Shown piece by piece: positions 37,803-48,922 of a stretch of 64,000 nt of DNA. The stretch's first letter is position 1, and each line of letters opens with the position of its first letter. Source of the stretch: Phytohabitans flavus (GTDB lineage Bacteria > Actinomycetota > Actinomycetes > Mycobacteriales > Micromonosporaceae); assembly GCF_011764545.1 (NCBI RefSeq), contig NZ_AP022870.1:8066001-8130000 (forward strand). The letters run 5' to 3'. The notes beneath the pieces were generated by a model, which did no database searches, was not told the origin of the DNA, and worked only from the letters and a program-made list of their open reading frames with translations. The position numbers were made by a program, and so were the translations under genes.

Positions 37803-39208
37803 GTGGGCGATGCGCAGGCCGCGATCGCGGCACGTTTCAAGCGGTGTGGCTGCCTCACCGGCGGCGGGCCGTGCCCACGGCTGCGCCGCCCGAACGGGAC
37901 CTGGAGCGCCAGCCACGGCGCCTGGCACTACCGGCTCGAACTCCCACCCGACCCGGGCCGCCGGCGGCGGCAGCAACGCCGCGGCGGCTACCGCACCCAC
38001 CACGACGCGCTCGCCGTCCGGGATGATGCGCTGGCGCAGCTGCGTCTAGCCGCCAGCGACCCCGCCGCGGCGACGGAGGTCTCCGGCTGCTCCAGGCCAC
38101 CCGCTATCGCCGGCGGCTGCCGCCGGTGGACGCGGTCCGCCGCAGCCTGGACGCTGGCCGGGCCCTGGATGGGTCGACCACGCTTGACGTGTATCTGCAG
38201 CGGTGGTTGGCCGTCCGACCGGTGGACGAGAACACCCGCCGCACCTATGCCAGCCACCTCCGCGCGCACCTGGTCCCGCACCTGGGCCACCTCAAGCTGG
38301 ACCGGCTGCGCCCGGAGCACATCCGGACCATGTTCGCCATCATCGAGGCCACCAACGACTTCGTCCGTGCCGCCCGCCGGTCGACCAGCCCGGCGACGCG
38401 GGCGTCGGTGCGCGGCCGGCGGGGGCACCGGCCCGGCCACCTGCCAGCGGATCCGGGCGGTGCTCAGGGTGGCGCTCAACGACGCGGTCGCCGACGGCCT
38501 CACCTGCACCAATCCCGCCGCCCTGGTGAAGCTCCGGCTGGCCCGGCCGTTGGTCTGGACGGACCGCGAGTGGACCGGTGGCGGGACACCGGCGAGATCC
38601 CCGGCCCGGTGATGGTCTGGACACCCGAGCAGACCGGCGCCTTCCTGGACCACGCCGCGGCGCACGAACCGGACCTGTATCCGCTGCTCCACCTGATTGC
38701 CTACCGCGGCCTGCGCCGCGGCGAGGCCGTCGGCCTGTGCGACGCCGACACCCACCTCGACCTGGCCGAGCTCGCCATCACCCAGCAGATCACCGTCTCT
38801 GGTCGCGTAGTCCAACGGAAACCGCCGAAGAGCGAGACCGGCAACCGCGTCGTCGCGCTCGATCCGGCCACGGTCGCGGTGCTGGGCAGCTGCCGGACCC
38901 GCCGACCGCCCAACCGCGACGGTGGCCTGTTCTTCGCCCGCGAGGACGGGCAGGCCTGGCACCCGGACAGCGTCAGCCGCCGCTTCCGCCAGCTGGTCGC
39001 CGACGGTGGGCTGCCGCCGGTACGGCTCCACGACTTGCGGCATGGCGCGGCGACCCTCGCCCTGGCCGCTGGCGTCGATCTCAAGGTCATCCAGGCCACC
39101 CTCGGCCACTCCACGCTCGCCCTGACCGCGAACACGTACATCAGCGTGCTGCCGCAACTTGCCCAGGTCGCGGCTGAAGCGGTCGCCGCGATCATCCCCC
39201 GCAATTGA
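37803..39208 (+). pseudogene. Tyrosine recombinase integrase (three frame breaks)
   Basis: This is an actinobacterial site-specific integrase of about 470 residues. The reading frame changes near 38076, 38420 and 38567; each is repaired by a one-base change, two of them in or beside G runs. The N-terminal arm-binding part, SAM-like core-binding domain (STTLDVYLQRWLA; TYASHLRAHLVPHLG) and catalytic domain are all present. Catalytic residues are Arg in AYRGLRRGEA, HxxR in RLHDLRHG, His in LGHSTLAL and Tyr in NTYISVL. GTG 37803 is a guess. It stands next to the broken tRNA-Arg, so it presumably inserted the island to its right. Whether it is dead or misread depends on sequence quality. Confidence 0.75.
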
Positions 39209-39445
39209 CATCGGTCAAGCCCGTGCGCCCATCGCCGTCGAATAGCAGCGCCTTGGCACGGGAGTCCATTTGTCCGGGCTCGAATCCCGGGCGAACCATC
39301 CAGAGCAGGCGAAGACTGTAGACATCCGCCGGATGCGGACGCATGCCTGGCCAGCGTTCTTGCCGCTTCCGGTCATTTGCCTGGCGCGACGGGACTCTCG
39401 TAGCGACGTACTGGCGTACTGACGTTGTGTGGTGCAGACTGCCCG

Positions 39446-39925
39446 CGTGAAGGCCTATGTCGGGGTCACGGACTGGTACCGGTTCCTGTCCGCTCGTCCG
39501 TCCCTCGCCGAGGTCAACTTCTGGCGGCCGGGAGGCGGACGCGAGTTCCCGGGTCTTGACACTTGGTGAGCCGTTCTTCTTCAAGACCCACTACCCGGAC
39601 AACCGGGTAGTCGGCGGTGGCTTCTACAGTGGCTTCGCGCAATTGCCGATCTCGACGGCGTGGGAACTGTTCGCCGAAGCAAACGGCGTGAACAGCCCTG
39701 AACGGATGCGCGCTCGGGTCGGCCAGTACCGGCGGGTGCCGATCCAACCCGACGAGGACCCGGTGATCGGATGCGTCTTCGTTCGCGACGTCGCTTCTTC
39801 TCCCGGACGCGTTGGCTGACCCTCCGCCCAAGTTCGCACCGAACTCGGACACCGAGGCGTACCAGGTGTTCGTCCACACGGTGAAGCTCCTCAATATGTC
39901 CGTTGCCGAGGAGGGTCGCCGATGA
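39446..39925 (+). pseudogene. Broken HNH-endonuclease-like gene fragment
   Basis: Pieces in different frames match the N-terminal part of an actinobacterial HNH-type endonuclease family: KAYVGVTDWYRFLSARP, then EPFFFKTHYPDNRVVGG and GFYSGFAQLPIS, then a piece with LADPPPKFAPNSDTEAYQVF. Frame changes lie near 39560 and 39795. The HNH catalytic half is absent, and the sequence ends about 130 bases before the IS element. I therefore call it a genuine remnant. Confidence 0.55.
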
Positions 39926-40058
39926 GCTGAGTAGTTCCATCGCCTGCGCGGTTCACAGACGCCGTGAAGATCAACCAGTGGCCGTCTGTGCGGCAGTTGG
40001 GTCACAGCGTATGGCTGGACTACGAGTTTGTCTTCCCCGTTCTGGAGACTCCTAGAGG

Positions 40059-41592
40059 CAATGCCGTTCAGATAGGGCTTCAGTCGAGGTGAGGGTGCTG
40101 AGCTGGGGTCGATTGTGGAGGCCGGTACGGTGGCTGGCCGTGACGTCATCGGTGGGGCAAACGCAGGCGTGGGGTCGGTTGACCGATCATGTCGGACTGG
40201 GTGTGGTGTCGGCCCGGTTCAGCCGTGACCTGCTTGAGGAGGTTCTCAATCGCACGTCTCGGCGGGAGCAGCGGTCGCGGCGGCTGCCGGCGCACGTGAT
40301 GATCCGCTACGTGATCGCGATGGGGTTGTTTTTCGCGGAGTCGTATGACGAGGTGATGCGTCGGCTGGTCGGTAATCTGCGCAAACTCGGTTCCTGGGAC
40401 GACGGCTGGCAGGTCCCGACGAAGTCGGCGATCACGCAGGCCCGGCAGCGACTCGGGCCAGAGCCGGTGAAAGCGTTGTTCGAGCGGGCCGCGGTGCCGC
40501 TGGCCATGGCCGGCACGAAAGGCGCCTGGCTTGGCCGGCGCCGGTTGATGGCGATCGACGCGACCAGCTTCGACGTGGCCGACACCGCGGAGAATGTGGA
40601 ACGGTTCGGTCGGATGGGGTCCGGGCCGAAAGCGTCGGCGTATCCGAAGCTGCACGTCGCCGCGCTCGCGGAGTGCGGCAGTCACGCCATCGTCGGCGCG
40701 GTGTTGGGCGGCTGCCGGACAGGGGAACGCACCCTGGCCGCCGACCTTGCCGCAGCGGTCGGTCCTGGCATGCTGGTCATGGCCGACGCCGGCCTGTACT
40801 CCTACGAACTGTTCCAGGCGTTCGCCGCTACTGGTGCCGATCTGGCCTGGCGGATCGGCGCGTCGGTGTCCGTCGGGCACCTGCGCTGGCTGGCCGACGG
40901 CTCCTACCAGGCGCTGATCTACGCTCCCGGTCTGAGCGCCGCCCGGCGGGCCCGGCTGGTCGAGCAGGCCAGAGCCGGCCACGATGTTCCCGGCGACCTG
41001 GCCCGGCTGGTCCGGGTGGTCGAGTACACCGTCCCGGACCGCAACCCCGACGGCGACCTGATCGTCGTGGTCACCACCATCACCGACCCGCACGAGGTGC
41101 CCGCCGTGGAACTGGCCGAGGCGTATCACCAGCGCTGGGAGGAAGAATCCGCGCTGGACGAACTGAAGACCGACCTACGCGGTCGCGGTGAGGTCCTCCG
41201 CTCGAAGACCCCGGACCTGGCCGAACAACAAATGTGGGGCCTGCTGCTGGCGCACTACGCCATCCGCGCGCTGCTCCTGGATGCCGCCGACCCCGCCGGC
41301 TACGACCCGGACCGGATGTCATTCGTCAAAGGTCTACGCGTTGTGCGCCGCCAGGTCACCGACCAGGCGGCCATCACCCCCTGAACACCTTTCCGACGCC
41401 CTGACCGACGCGCTCACCGAAATCCGCAGCCAGCCCAACCCGCCCCGCCGCAACCGGACCTGCCCCCGCGTCATCAAACGCGCCCGACACAACTCCTACC
41501 GAGTCAAACGTCCCACCGACCGAATCACTCGTCACCCCGGCCCACCGACACCGTTACTGGCCTGCCCAGACGGCCTTATCTGAACGGCATTG
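40059..41592 (+). mobile_element. IS4-family insertion sequence, copy 1
   Basis: This 1,534-bp element has terminal inverted repeats matching at 19 of 20 bases (CAATGCCGTTCAGATAGGGC at the left, the complement of CAATGCCGTTCAGATAAGGC at the right). It is flanked on both sides by the direct repeat CTCCTAGAGG (40049-40058 and 41593-41602), a 10-bp target duplication. The element is repeated in inverse orientation at 50606-52138, one base shorter. Confidence 0.95.
40089..41583 (+). CDS. IS4-family transposase, copy 1 (frame broken near 41379)
   Basis: This DDE transposase has an IS4-type N-terminal domain followed by an RNase H-like core: Asp in AIDATSFDVAD, Asp in VMADAGLYSYEL and Glu in WEEESALDELK. 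The intact frame ends at 41384, because a run of C at 41377-41381 has five bases where the second copy has four. Without the extra base it would read on to 41583 exactly as copy 2 does. About 66 C-terminal residues are lost if the extra C is real. The start is uncertain; GTG 40089 is the first start inside the element. Confidence 0.9.
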
Positions 41593-41623
41593 CTCCTAGA
41601 GGCGCCCATCGTCGCCGTGTCTG

Positions 41624-42476
41624 TCATGGCCGCCCAACGGGCCGAGCCCGCTCTGGGTTGACCGACTCAATCGAAGGTATCGGCGCGGGCAACTGAAGTT
41701 GGTCGATCAGGTACGGGCCCTCGGCGCTGAGGTAGTGCTGGTGCCGCCGCCTGAGCGCCTGGTTCCGTTCGTCCTGCAATCTCGGCAACGATGTCCCGGC
41801 ACATCTGAAGCTGCTGATCATCTGATAGGGAGCGCGGATCGACGAAAGCAAGGAATCTACGCAGACGCAATGTTGCGTTACGGAACAGAATCCTCCGGTC
41901 GCCACCTGCATCGACCTGCTCCAGGATGACCCGGGCGATCGCGCATACCAGTCGAGGGTCACCACCGATGGAGCGCCGCTCGAGCAGCTGGTTGAGATCG
42001 CTCTCGTGGAGGGCGTTCAGCAAATCCGGATTTCCATTAAAGATAACGCCTTGCCACCACAACCGTGCCCAGGTATGTCGGGTGAGGTCTGAAGCGATCC
42101 AACGCTCTTGATTTCCGATGCCGAAGCGCCAGAAAGTGAGGTGCGGGAGAGCCACCATGGCCACGAATGTCCAGACGTCCCGGCTGCCTGCCTCTGCCCA
42201 ACTGAGGTCCATGGCACCACGGATGGCGGATGCTACGTCGCGATCGAAGCGGATCCTCTGCTCGTCCGTGGACCGGTCCGGGAATCCGGCGGTAGCCGCG
42301 AGTTTGGTGATCTCATCGATCAAGGATGCGACTTCGTCGTCACGGACCCGACGCCCTCCAACCGGGCCATACAGTTGCTCAGGATGGCGTGTCGCAGGTT
42401 CAGGGACGCCGGCAGAAATGGAAGACCAGAGCCTCGTGGCCACCGGCCTGATCAGACGTGGCCAGAGGACGCTCAT
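41624..42476 (-). CDS. Last gene of the Z1/GHKL restriction-like operon (frame break near 41780)
   Basis: This protein of about 283 residues is unrecognised; its pattern (VWTFVAMVALPHLTFWRFG, then RHTWARLWWQ) recalls DUF6339 from memory. ATG 42476 overlaps the previous gene by four bases. The uninterrupted frame ends at 41667, but its last 35 codons have poor third-position GC. Dropping one base near 41780 gives a better tail (AELQDERNQALRRRHQHYL), ending at 41624. It is the fifth gene of a tightly overlapping operon, so it likely serves the same restriction-like system. The stop lies 31 bases from the IS copy. Confidence 0.6.
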
Positions 42477-43369
42477 TCAAACTGCCTTCCTCGCCCGGTT
42501 GCACGAGCTGCACCTGTGATCAATGTCCGTACCTCGGCAAGATCATGAGGGCCGTCCGCGATCCTCAGGTCTGCTCGCTTCGACGCCGCGTCAAGAATCC
42601 TCTTCAAGACGTCACCGACGGTACCGGGTGGCCACCTGTCAGAGTCGCAAAGTTCGTCGCGGTGGTGCAAGGCGAGCTCAATGAGGAGGGCACCGACGCC
42701 GTGTTCGAGATCTTCGATCAACAGCTGCTGTCGCTTGTCTTTCCGGCCTTTCGCCACCGCCGAGATGAGTTCCTGGTCGCGGGTGTTCAGCAGAAGGAGG
42801 AACGATCCGAGGAAGGGTGCAGTCAGGTCGGTCGTCGTCTCCAGGTGCCAGCTGGCGTCGGGGTTGAGCCTGGTGCGCGAGAAGTCGATCTCGTGCGTCG
42901 GGAAGGGTGGATCGCTGGGCTCCAGGCCTACGGAGTAGCGGTGTTCGGCAAGTACCGAGCCGGGGAACCATGCGACACCTGGCGCTCGAACCGCTGACGG
43001 CCGTGCGAGTGTGAGGGTCGTCCGCAACGTGACGACGCCACCGAGGCGCTCGCCTTTCAGCACCGCCCGTAGCGTTATCGTTCCACTCGCCGACACAACG
43101 ACCGGCGGGACATAGCTGCTCATGTCTGAGCTGGAGCTGGTCCATGACGTCGTGAGCGCCAGGGACGCATCGGATGTGATGCCGGTCTCGCGTGCCAGGC
43201 GATCCAGGTCGAGTTGAACATCTCTTTCGATGATCAGGTCGGTGTTGCTGTCCCAGTCCGGAAGGTGCGACGGTAGCTGCTCCGACTCGCTGTCAGCCGC
43301 CCACATCCACGGTCCGAAGCGAACGGTGTCGTGACTCGGCCTGAAGTACGGGAAAACGTCTCCTTTCAC
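42473..43369 (-). CDS. Operon protein of the Z1/GHKL restriction-like system
   Basis: I do not recognise a family for this 298-residue protein. It opens KGDVFPYFRPSHDTVRFGPW and is rich in beta strands through the middle (SASGTITLRAVLKG, then LRTTLTLARP). A helical C-terminal half follows. The start is GTG 43369, four bases inside the end of the ATPase gene (GTGA). The frame could extend upstream to 43513 but that part is a shadow of the ATPase gene. Operon position suggests a structural or DNA-contact subunit that accompanies the GHKL ATPase. Confidence 0.6.
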   Translation of the reverse strand: MKGDVFPYFRPSHDTVRFGPWMWAADSESEQLPSHLPDWDSNTDLIIERDVQLDLDRLARETGITSDASLALTTSWTSSSSDMSSYVPPVVVSASGTITLRAVLKGERLGGVVTLRTTLTLARPSAVRAPGVAWFPGSVLAEHRYSVGLEPSDPPFPTHEIDFSRTRLNPDASWHLETTTDLTAPFLGSFLLLLNTRDQELISAVAKGRKDKRQQLLIEDLEHGVGALLIELALHHRDELCDSDRWPPGTVGDVLKRILDAASKRADLRIADGPHDLAEVRTLITGAARATGRGRQFE

Positions 43370-45274
43370 GCTGGCTCCCTGACCACGGTCACGCCCATGC
43401 GGACGACGGCGTCGGGCAACGCCTCGGTGTAGACCCACCACTCGCTGTCGGCGCCTGCCGGCACCACCAGGGCTCGACCCTGCACGACGGCACCGTTTGC
43501 GATGTTGCGCCATCGCAGCACTGTGGGCGTTCTGCCGCTGGGCGACGTCTCGGTCTCCAGCCCTCCGCCGTCCACGACGATGTGTGTCCGCACCTCGATC
43601 GTTCGCAGGTATGGTGACGAGGGAATCGCCACGCGTGCGACCAAGTATGGCCGTTCTTCGTGCACTTCCAGCTGAGGGGCGCCGATGATTCGCGGCGCCG
43701 ACCCGGGACGGCGACCAGGGCTGCCCCCTCCAGCCGACTCATCGGTGGAGCCGTGGCTGGTGGAGCCGGGTGATGACCGTTGCTGGTCCGGGGCTGCCTC
43801 GGATCCGTTGCCTTGGCCAGCGGTCGGTTGCGCCAGCACACCACCTGGGATCAGTCCCGACAGCCGCCGGGCGATTTCCCCCAGACCTGCCGTGCCAGCG
43901 CCGCCGGCGATCGGCCGGGGTGTGACGATCTCTTGGATCTGTTTCGTGATGGAGCGGCGCGCGCCCCAAACGACGCCGCGGGCGGTTCCGGTCAAGCCTT
44001 TTTCGACCCAGTCGTCATGCGTCGGCGGTTCTGCTCCGGCGAAGTAATGGTCCGCCTCCCGTGAGGCCTTGAACACACCGGCGTAGCCGAATAGTGGGTC
44101 GGGGTGTGGTGTGCATTCCAGGTAGTCGACGACGAGTTCGGCCATGCGCATACGGGCGACATGACGCATTGGCTGCGCGAATGGCTTGGCTGCGGCGACC
44201 AGCGGGTCTGGTTGCTGGACGTCCCGTGCCGGTACGAGCTCGTATGCAAACGACCCGACCGTCCGGGGTCGGGTTGCACGCGTGAACTGGTTGCCGCAAC
44301 CGGATCGTAGGCGATTGAGGGCGTCCGCGAAGGGGCGCAAATCTCTGGTCGACTCCGGTGCCGGCACGGGGATGTGCACCCCGTCGACCGTGACGGTCAG
44401 CGTCATGGGGCGACGGCCCTCGTGCATCAGCATCTTCGGCCAGAGATGCCAGAGCATCGAGGATGCGACGAACTCGCCCGCGGCTTCCCGGGTCCGTTCG
44501 TCGCCGGCCTCATCCGCCCACGTAGTGCCCAGATCGGCGGCTACGACGACGATGTCCGTGCCTTTGCGGCCGTCGTCGAACCCCGGCAGCCCGAGCTCTG
44601 CAGACATTTGCGCTGCGGCGGCGCCGGTGAGCGGGTCGGGGATGTCGTCGTCCGCCACGGTTCCCCACCAGTGGCGGCCCGTGTACCGTCGGTCCGACTC
44701 GTCGTACCAGCTCTGTCCTAGGGCGGCACCCATCAAGCGACGTGAAGTCGGTCCATCACCGACGGTCTGGGTATCCATGAGGATCGTGGTCACGCGGCTG
44801 AGCCGGAAGAAGATTCCTTTTCCGAAACCGTAGGTGCCCCGCCGAACTCGTGGTCGCTGGGCTCGCCGACGTTGCGGATGAACTGGACGAAATCTGGCCG
44901 TTCGGAGTCGGACGGACGCTGACCTGCGCGCAGCGGTCCGCCCAGCCCCACCGTTCCACGGTCGGACACGACCAGCAGGGTGGTGTCCGGATTCAGGCTC
45001 GGGCTCAGATCGATCGCAGAGTTCGGGTGCGGGGAGGGAGAAGGAGACGCCGCCAGGCATGAAGGTCCTCACCGATACGGCGGATGCTGACCTGAAACTG
45101 CAGCGGCACGTCGTCGTCTCGACTACGGGCATCCCAGCTGTTTTGTGCCGCTTCGCGGACGAGCACGGTCAGCGGGTCGAGCGTCGGTGCACCCAGCTGC
45201 CTGGCGATGCCCTCGGCAGCCGCCGAACCCTCTGGCGCAAACTTTTGTGACCACCATCGAGGTTCCGGCCTCAC
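43366..45274 (-). CDS. GHKL (MORC/MutL-like) ATPase (two frame breaks)
   Basis: This ATPase of the GHKL fold is split by two single-base losses, near 45025 and in the C run at 44837-44840. Across the joins the motifs line up: N box REAAQNSWDAR with Glu41, Asn45 and Asp48; G1 VVSDRGTVGLGGP; G2 FGGGTYGFGKG. A long second half without known domains follows, about 635 residues in all. GTG 45274 overlaps the upstream nuclease gene (GTGA). GHKL/MORC ATPases with Z1 helicases and PD-(D/E)XK proteins have been described as restriction-like systems, where the ATPase probably acts as a DNA clamp. Both breaks look like sequence errors, since the frames on each side have normal codon bias. Confidence 0.75.
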
Positions 45275-46254
45275 GCGGCATCGCCTGCCAGCCGTTCCAT
45301 GGACACGGTCCTGCCGTGTTCCAGGACGAGGTCTCGTGAGATCCGGTAGGACAGGTGGGACAGCCCTTGTGGGAGCGAGCCGAGGACCAGCGAGCCGCGG
45401 ACGAGCTTTGGGAAGGACGTGTCGACCGCCACTCGGACGGCCTCGGTCACAGTCAACGCCTCGACATCCGGTTGTCCGGGGAGCGGCGCCCAGCCGGTGG
45501 TGTCGAGTAGTTCGTCGAAACCGGCAGGATCTGCTGCAAGTTCTCGGACCTGCCGTGTCAGCTCCGTGAGCGTGGTGCCGTCAGGATCCTCCACGACCTC
45601 AAGGACGACGAGATCGAGCGGTCGGCCATCATGGTGGGCCATTTGTTCGATACCGTGCACGACGACGTGGTCGCTTGCCCTGCCGACCGCTTTGACCTCG
45701 ATACAACGTCGAAATGCCTCGAAGTCGTGCGGCGCGCGGAGCGGTCCGGTCCATGTGCCCACCGTCCGAGGGTCGACCTTTAGCAGGGAGCGGAGCACGG
45801 TCAGCTCGGCGAAGAGCGCCCGCCGCGCTTCGGTACCCATGCCCCGTAGGGACTGTGTGCGGAACAGTCGTCGCCATCGGTCGATCACCCCGAGCGCAGC
45901 GATCCCGGGTTGCTCAGATCTCTCGATCTCCTGCAACACGTCCGCGATCAGGCCGTCGAACTCTGCATTGAGCTCTGGTTCGGCGCACCAGACGTCGATG
46001 TAGCAGTGTCTCTGTCCCCCGAACACCAACCAACGTACGGCGGCCCGTAGGTTCGAGGGCCGTGTGTCGCCGGCCAGTTGCTCGTCCTGAACCGGAACGA
46101 GCAGATGGCGCAGGGCGTTGGTGTCCACCGCGACCCTGCAGTCGGCCCCATGCAGGATGAGTTCCAACGGGTACGACGCCAGCTCCGAGTCCTTGGGCGG
46201 ACGCAGGACCGCCCAAGCGCGCTGAAGCTCGCCCGGCATCTCGTCAGCCGTCAT
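45271..46254 (-). CDS. PD-(D/E)XK motif protein of Z1-type system
   Basis: This 327-residue protein fits the PD-(D/E)XK family DUF4420. The catalytic pattern is Glu150 in FAELTVLR, Asp177 in PHDFEAF and Glu186-x-Lys188 in CIEVKAVG, as in restriction nuclease folds. It is intact. ATG 46254 overlaps the Z1 gene stop by four bases, and its own stop overlaps the ATPase start. It is the probable DNA-cutting subunit of the system formed with the Z1 helicase, the GHKL ATPase and the divergent C5 methyltransferase. Confidence 0.85.
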   Translation of the reverse strand: MTADEMPGELQRAWAVLRPPKDSELASYPLELILHGADCRVAVDTNALRHLLVPVQDEQLAGDTRPSNLRAAVRWLVFGGQRHCYIDVWCAEPELNAEFDGLIADVLQEIERSEQPGIAALGVIDRWRRLFRTQSLRGMGTEARRALFAELTVLRSLLKVDPRTVGTWTGPLRAPHDFEAFRRCIEVKAVGRASDHVVVHGIEQMAHHDGRPLDLVVLEVVEDPDGTTLTELTRQVRELAADPAGFDELLDTTGWAPLPGQPDVEALTVTEAVRVAVDTSFPKLVRGSLVLGSLPQGLSHLSYRISRDLVLEHGRTVSMERLAGDAA

Positions 46255-48809
46255 TCGGCTGCCTGCTCGGTGTCGTTGTCCAGCGCGTCATCGATGTCGG
46301 TCCGTTCGACGTCGGTGAGATCGACGGACACGTACGTCGCCCGGACACGGTTCTTGGTCTCGGCGGCGCCGGGGAAGACGATGCCCATGCCGATGACCAC
46401 GTCCTCGGCGTTGAGCGGAACGCGTGCAGGGTCTGGCTTGGCGTCCCTGGAGCGCTGGACCGGCTCGCTCTTGGCGTTGATCGGATACAGCACGAGAAGA
46501 CCCCGGTCCCGGTGGACCTTGTCCTCGTTCCGCTTGCGCACGAGCGTCGCCTCGGTCGCGCTGGCTAGTTCGTCCGGCGCGAGCCGTAGGTCCAACCCTC
46601 GGTCCCGCCGGCTCATGAGGGTCTTGATGTCCGCAGGGTTGATGCCGGCACGCGCGAGTCGGGATCGAATCACGGTCCCGACAGAGAGACCTCCGAGATC
46701 GACAGGTACTTCGCCGCCGCCGACGATGGCCACCGACCAGTATCGAAGTGACGGCGTATCGCTGTCCAGCCGTTCCTGGATGTACTTCAGCATCAACTTG
46801 CGGTCGAGGTCCGGCGAGTCCTTGTGCATCTCGTATCGCGACAAGAACGACTGGATGCTCGCGACCGGCACGTCGCGGAACAGCCGCACATCACCTTCCT
46901 GTCCGAAGGATCCGTTCCGCTGTGCGTCCTGGACGAGGTTGGCGGCGGCCTGCAGGTTCCCGGCCAGCCAGTCTGCATTCCCGACCAAAAAGTACCGCGT
47001 CTGCAGACGACGACCCGCGAACGAGATGTACGAAGGTTGCGCGGCACCCATCTTCGCGGTAATCCGCAGGACTGGATGGGTTCGGATACGGACCGCGATG
47101 TCGGTCGGGGTCAAATTTTCGCGCTGGTACCTGTCGATGTCGTCCCGCATCTCGTATTCCACCGTGGCGAGATGGCGGAATGCCGACTCCAGCGACGGTG
47201 TCGTCCAAATCCTGGGCAAATCCTCGAATCCGGTCCGGAAGCCGAACCACCGCCCCATCTGCAGCAGTGTGTCGTATGCCGTTGCGCCACGCACGAAGAA
47301 ACTCGAAATGAGTCCTTCGAGGGTCAGGCCACGGGACAGAGTGTTCCCGCCGACTGCGATCGCCGTCACGGTTCCCTTGGTGTAGTCCAACCGGTCCGTG
47401 CTTTTGTAGTTGTCGAGGATGACCTGCGTACCTTCGACCACGTCCTTGAGGTGGGGAAGAAGTTCGTGGAATTCGTTCTGCTTGCGCCCCCAGTCCTCGG
47501 ACGGAACCGCTCCCGACTCGCGCTCCCACAACTCGGCCCACCTGCTCGACGCCGGCTCCTCGCCGTCGAGCTCGTCGAGCGACCTGCGTCGGAGTCCGTC
47601 GAGAACGGGTTTGAACGCCTCGTGCACCTCGGTCTTGACGGAGGTGTGGATGAGCATCGTGCTGTGGCCGAGGTCGCCGCGGGCGCGGCGGGCGGCGGTG
47701 GCTAACCAGAACCAGAGGATCGAGTCTTCGAGCTCGTCCGTCAACGTGGGGACGAACCCGGCTGCCGCGGCCTTTCCTGCGGGCCTGAACAGGGAGAGAT
47801 CCGCCTCGGGGACCGTCCGGATCATGTCGTAGCCGTCCGGTGCGGTTTCCGGGTCCTCTCCCTCGACCAGGTTGCGGCCGAACAGCTTCTCCGGCCCGAA
47901 GTATCCGTCCGGTATCGGCAGGTTGAGGATGAAATCCTTCGGATAAAGATCCTGTTCGTCGGACGGGTCGATGAACACGTTGGCAAACGGTGTAGCTGTG
48001 TACCCGATGTAGGTGCATCGTGGCATCAACCGGAGCAGTCTGTTGATCAGCGGGTTGATACGGCCCGTGGCGACCGATGCCTGGTCCGCCTCGTCGTCGA
48101 TCACCAGGACCCGAGCGTTCTGCAGCTCCCGGCGACCGTTGTCCCGTTCCAACCATTTGATCAGGCGGGTCAGGACCGTCGCGTTCTTCTTGACGACCGC
48201 GAGCACCGCTTTGTCGGAGGTCAACGATGCCGACGGTTCGTGCGAAGGTATCCTGAAGTCCTCTGACTCGTCGGTCAGGGCCCACCACCGGTCCGGGTTC
48301 AGGTTCTTCAGCTGCTGATTCAGTCTGATCTGCGTCTGCTTGCGCAGGCCGTTGTGGATCCCGGACAGGATAATGATCAAACGGTAGTCCTCGTCGGCGA
48401 GCTTCGCGGCGACGGAGGTGAAGTTCGTCGTCTTGCCGCTCTGGACGTAGCCGACCACGAGCCCACGAGAGGACCATTTCTTCCTCGAGGGTCTCGGCGT
48501 GTGTGCGACGACGATGCTCGACGCGTTGTTCAGCGATCGGACGACGTCATCGCTCATCCGGGCTTCGCGTACCAGCTCCTGGCGCAACGCTGGCCAGTAC
48601 CAGTCGTCGATCCCCGGGCCGGAGTACCATTCATCGCGGCCAGCGGCGATGATGGGCGGGCCGCCGTTTGTGATCTTTTCCATGTCGTTCACGAACTGCT
48701 GTCTGTATTCCTCGACGAGCTCCGTCGGCAACTGCTCGGAGAACCGCTTGACGGCCGCGTCGAGGTCGTACTTCTTCGCCCATCCGGCGAACACGTCATA
48801 GAAGCTCAT
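46251..48809 (-). CDS. Z1-domain superfamily II helicase-like protein
   Basis: This 852-residue P-loop protein belongs to the Z1 family. Walker A is GYVQSGKTTN (120-129), Walker B is VLVIDDEADQAS, motif III is YIGYTATPFANV, and the Z1 domain with LSRGLTLEGLISSFF and QMGRWFGFR follows. I chose ATG 48809 because GGGAGAGGG lies just upstream; the frame extends to 48965 but that overlaps the divergent Vsr region. It heads a five-gene operon with four-base overlaps throughout. Z1 proteins typically accompany DNA C5-methyltransferases in restriction-like loci, where they are thought to drive DNA translocation or remodelling. Confidence 0.9.
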   Translation of the reverse strand: MSFYDVFAGWAKKYDLDAAVKRFSEQLPTELVEEYRQQFVNDMEKITNGGPPIIAAGRDEWYSGPGIDDWYWPALRQELVREARMSDDVVRSLNNASSIVVAHTPRPSRKKWSSRGLVVGYVQSGKTTNFTSVAAKLADEDYRLIIILSGIHNGLRKQTQIRLNQQLKNLNPDRWWALTDESEDFRIPSHEPSASLTSDKAVLAVVKKNATVLTRLIKWLERDNGRRELQNARVLVIDDEADQASVATGRINPLINRLLRLMPRCTYIGYTATPFANVFIDPSDEQDLYPKDFILNLPIPDGYFGPEKLFGRNLVEGEDPETAPDGYDMIRTVPEADLSLFRPAGKAAAAGFVPTLTDELEDSILWFWLATAARRARGDLGHSTMLIHTSVKTEVHEAFKPVLDGLRRRSLDELDGEEPASSRWAELWERESGAVPSEDWGRKQNEFHELLPHLKDVVEGTQVILDNYKSTDRLDYTKGTVTAIAVGGNTLSRGLTLEGLISSFFVRGATAYDTLLQMGRWFGFRTGFEDLPRIWTTPSLESAFRHLATVEYEMRDDIDRYQRENLTPTDIAVRIRTHPVLRITAKMGAAQPSYISFAGRRLQTRYFLVGNADWLAGNLQAAANLVQDAQRNGSFGQEGDVRLFRDVPVASIQSFLSRYEMHKDSPDLDRKLMLKYIQERLDSDTPSLRYWSVAIVGGGEVPVDLGGLSVGTVIRSRLARAGINPADIKTLMSRRDRGLDLRLAPDELASATEATLVRKRNEDKVHRDRGLLVLYPINAKSEPVQRSRDAKPDPARVPLNAEDVVIGMGIVFPGAAETKNRVRATYVSVDLTDVERTDIDDALDNDTEQAAE

Positions 48810-48922
48810 GGGCCCTCTCCCGCCACTCCCTCGGGAGGTTACCGGAGATACATGCCGTGACCGAGGCACTCGGGGCACATCCTCTACCCGATCCGCTCGA
48901 CCGACCGGGTAGGTTGGCGGAT

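Noticed and set aside
39250..39300. A tRNA 3' end (T-arm-like CCGGGCTCGAATCCCGG)
   Set aside because: The T-loop is atypical, no matching 5' acceptor or anticodon arm is nearby, and it does not complete the tRNA-Arg fragment; left unannotated.
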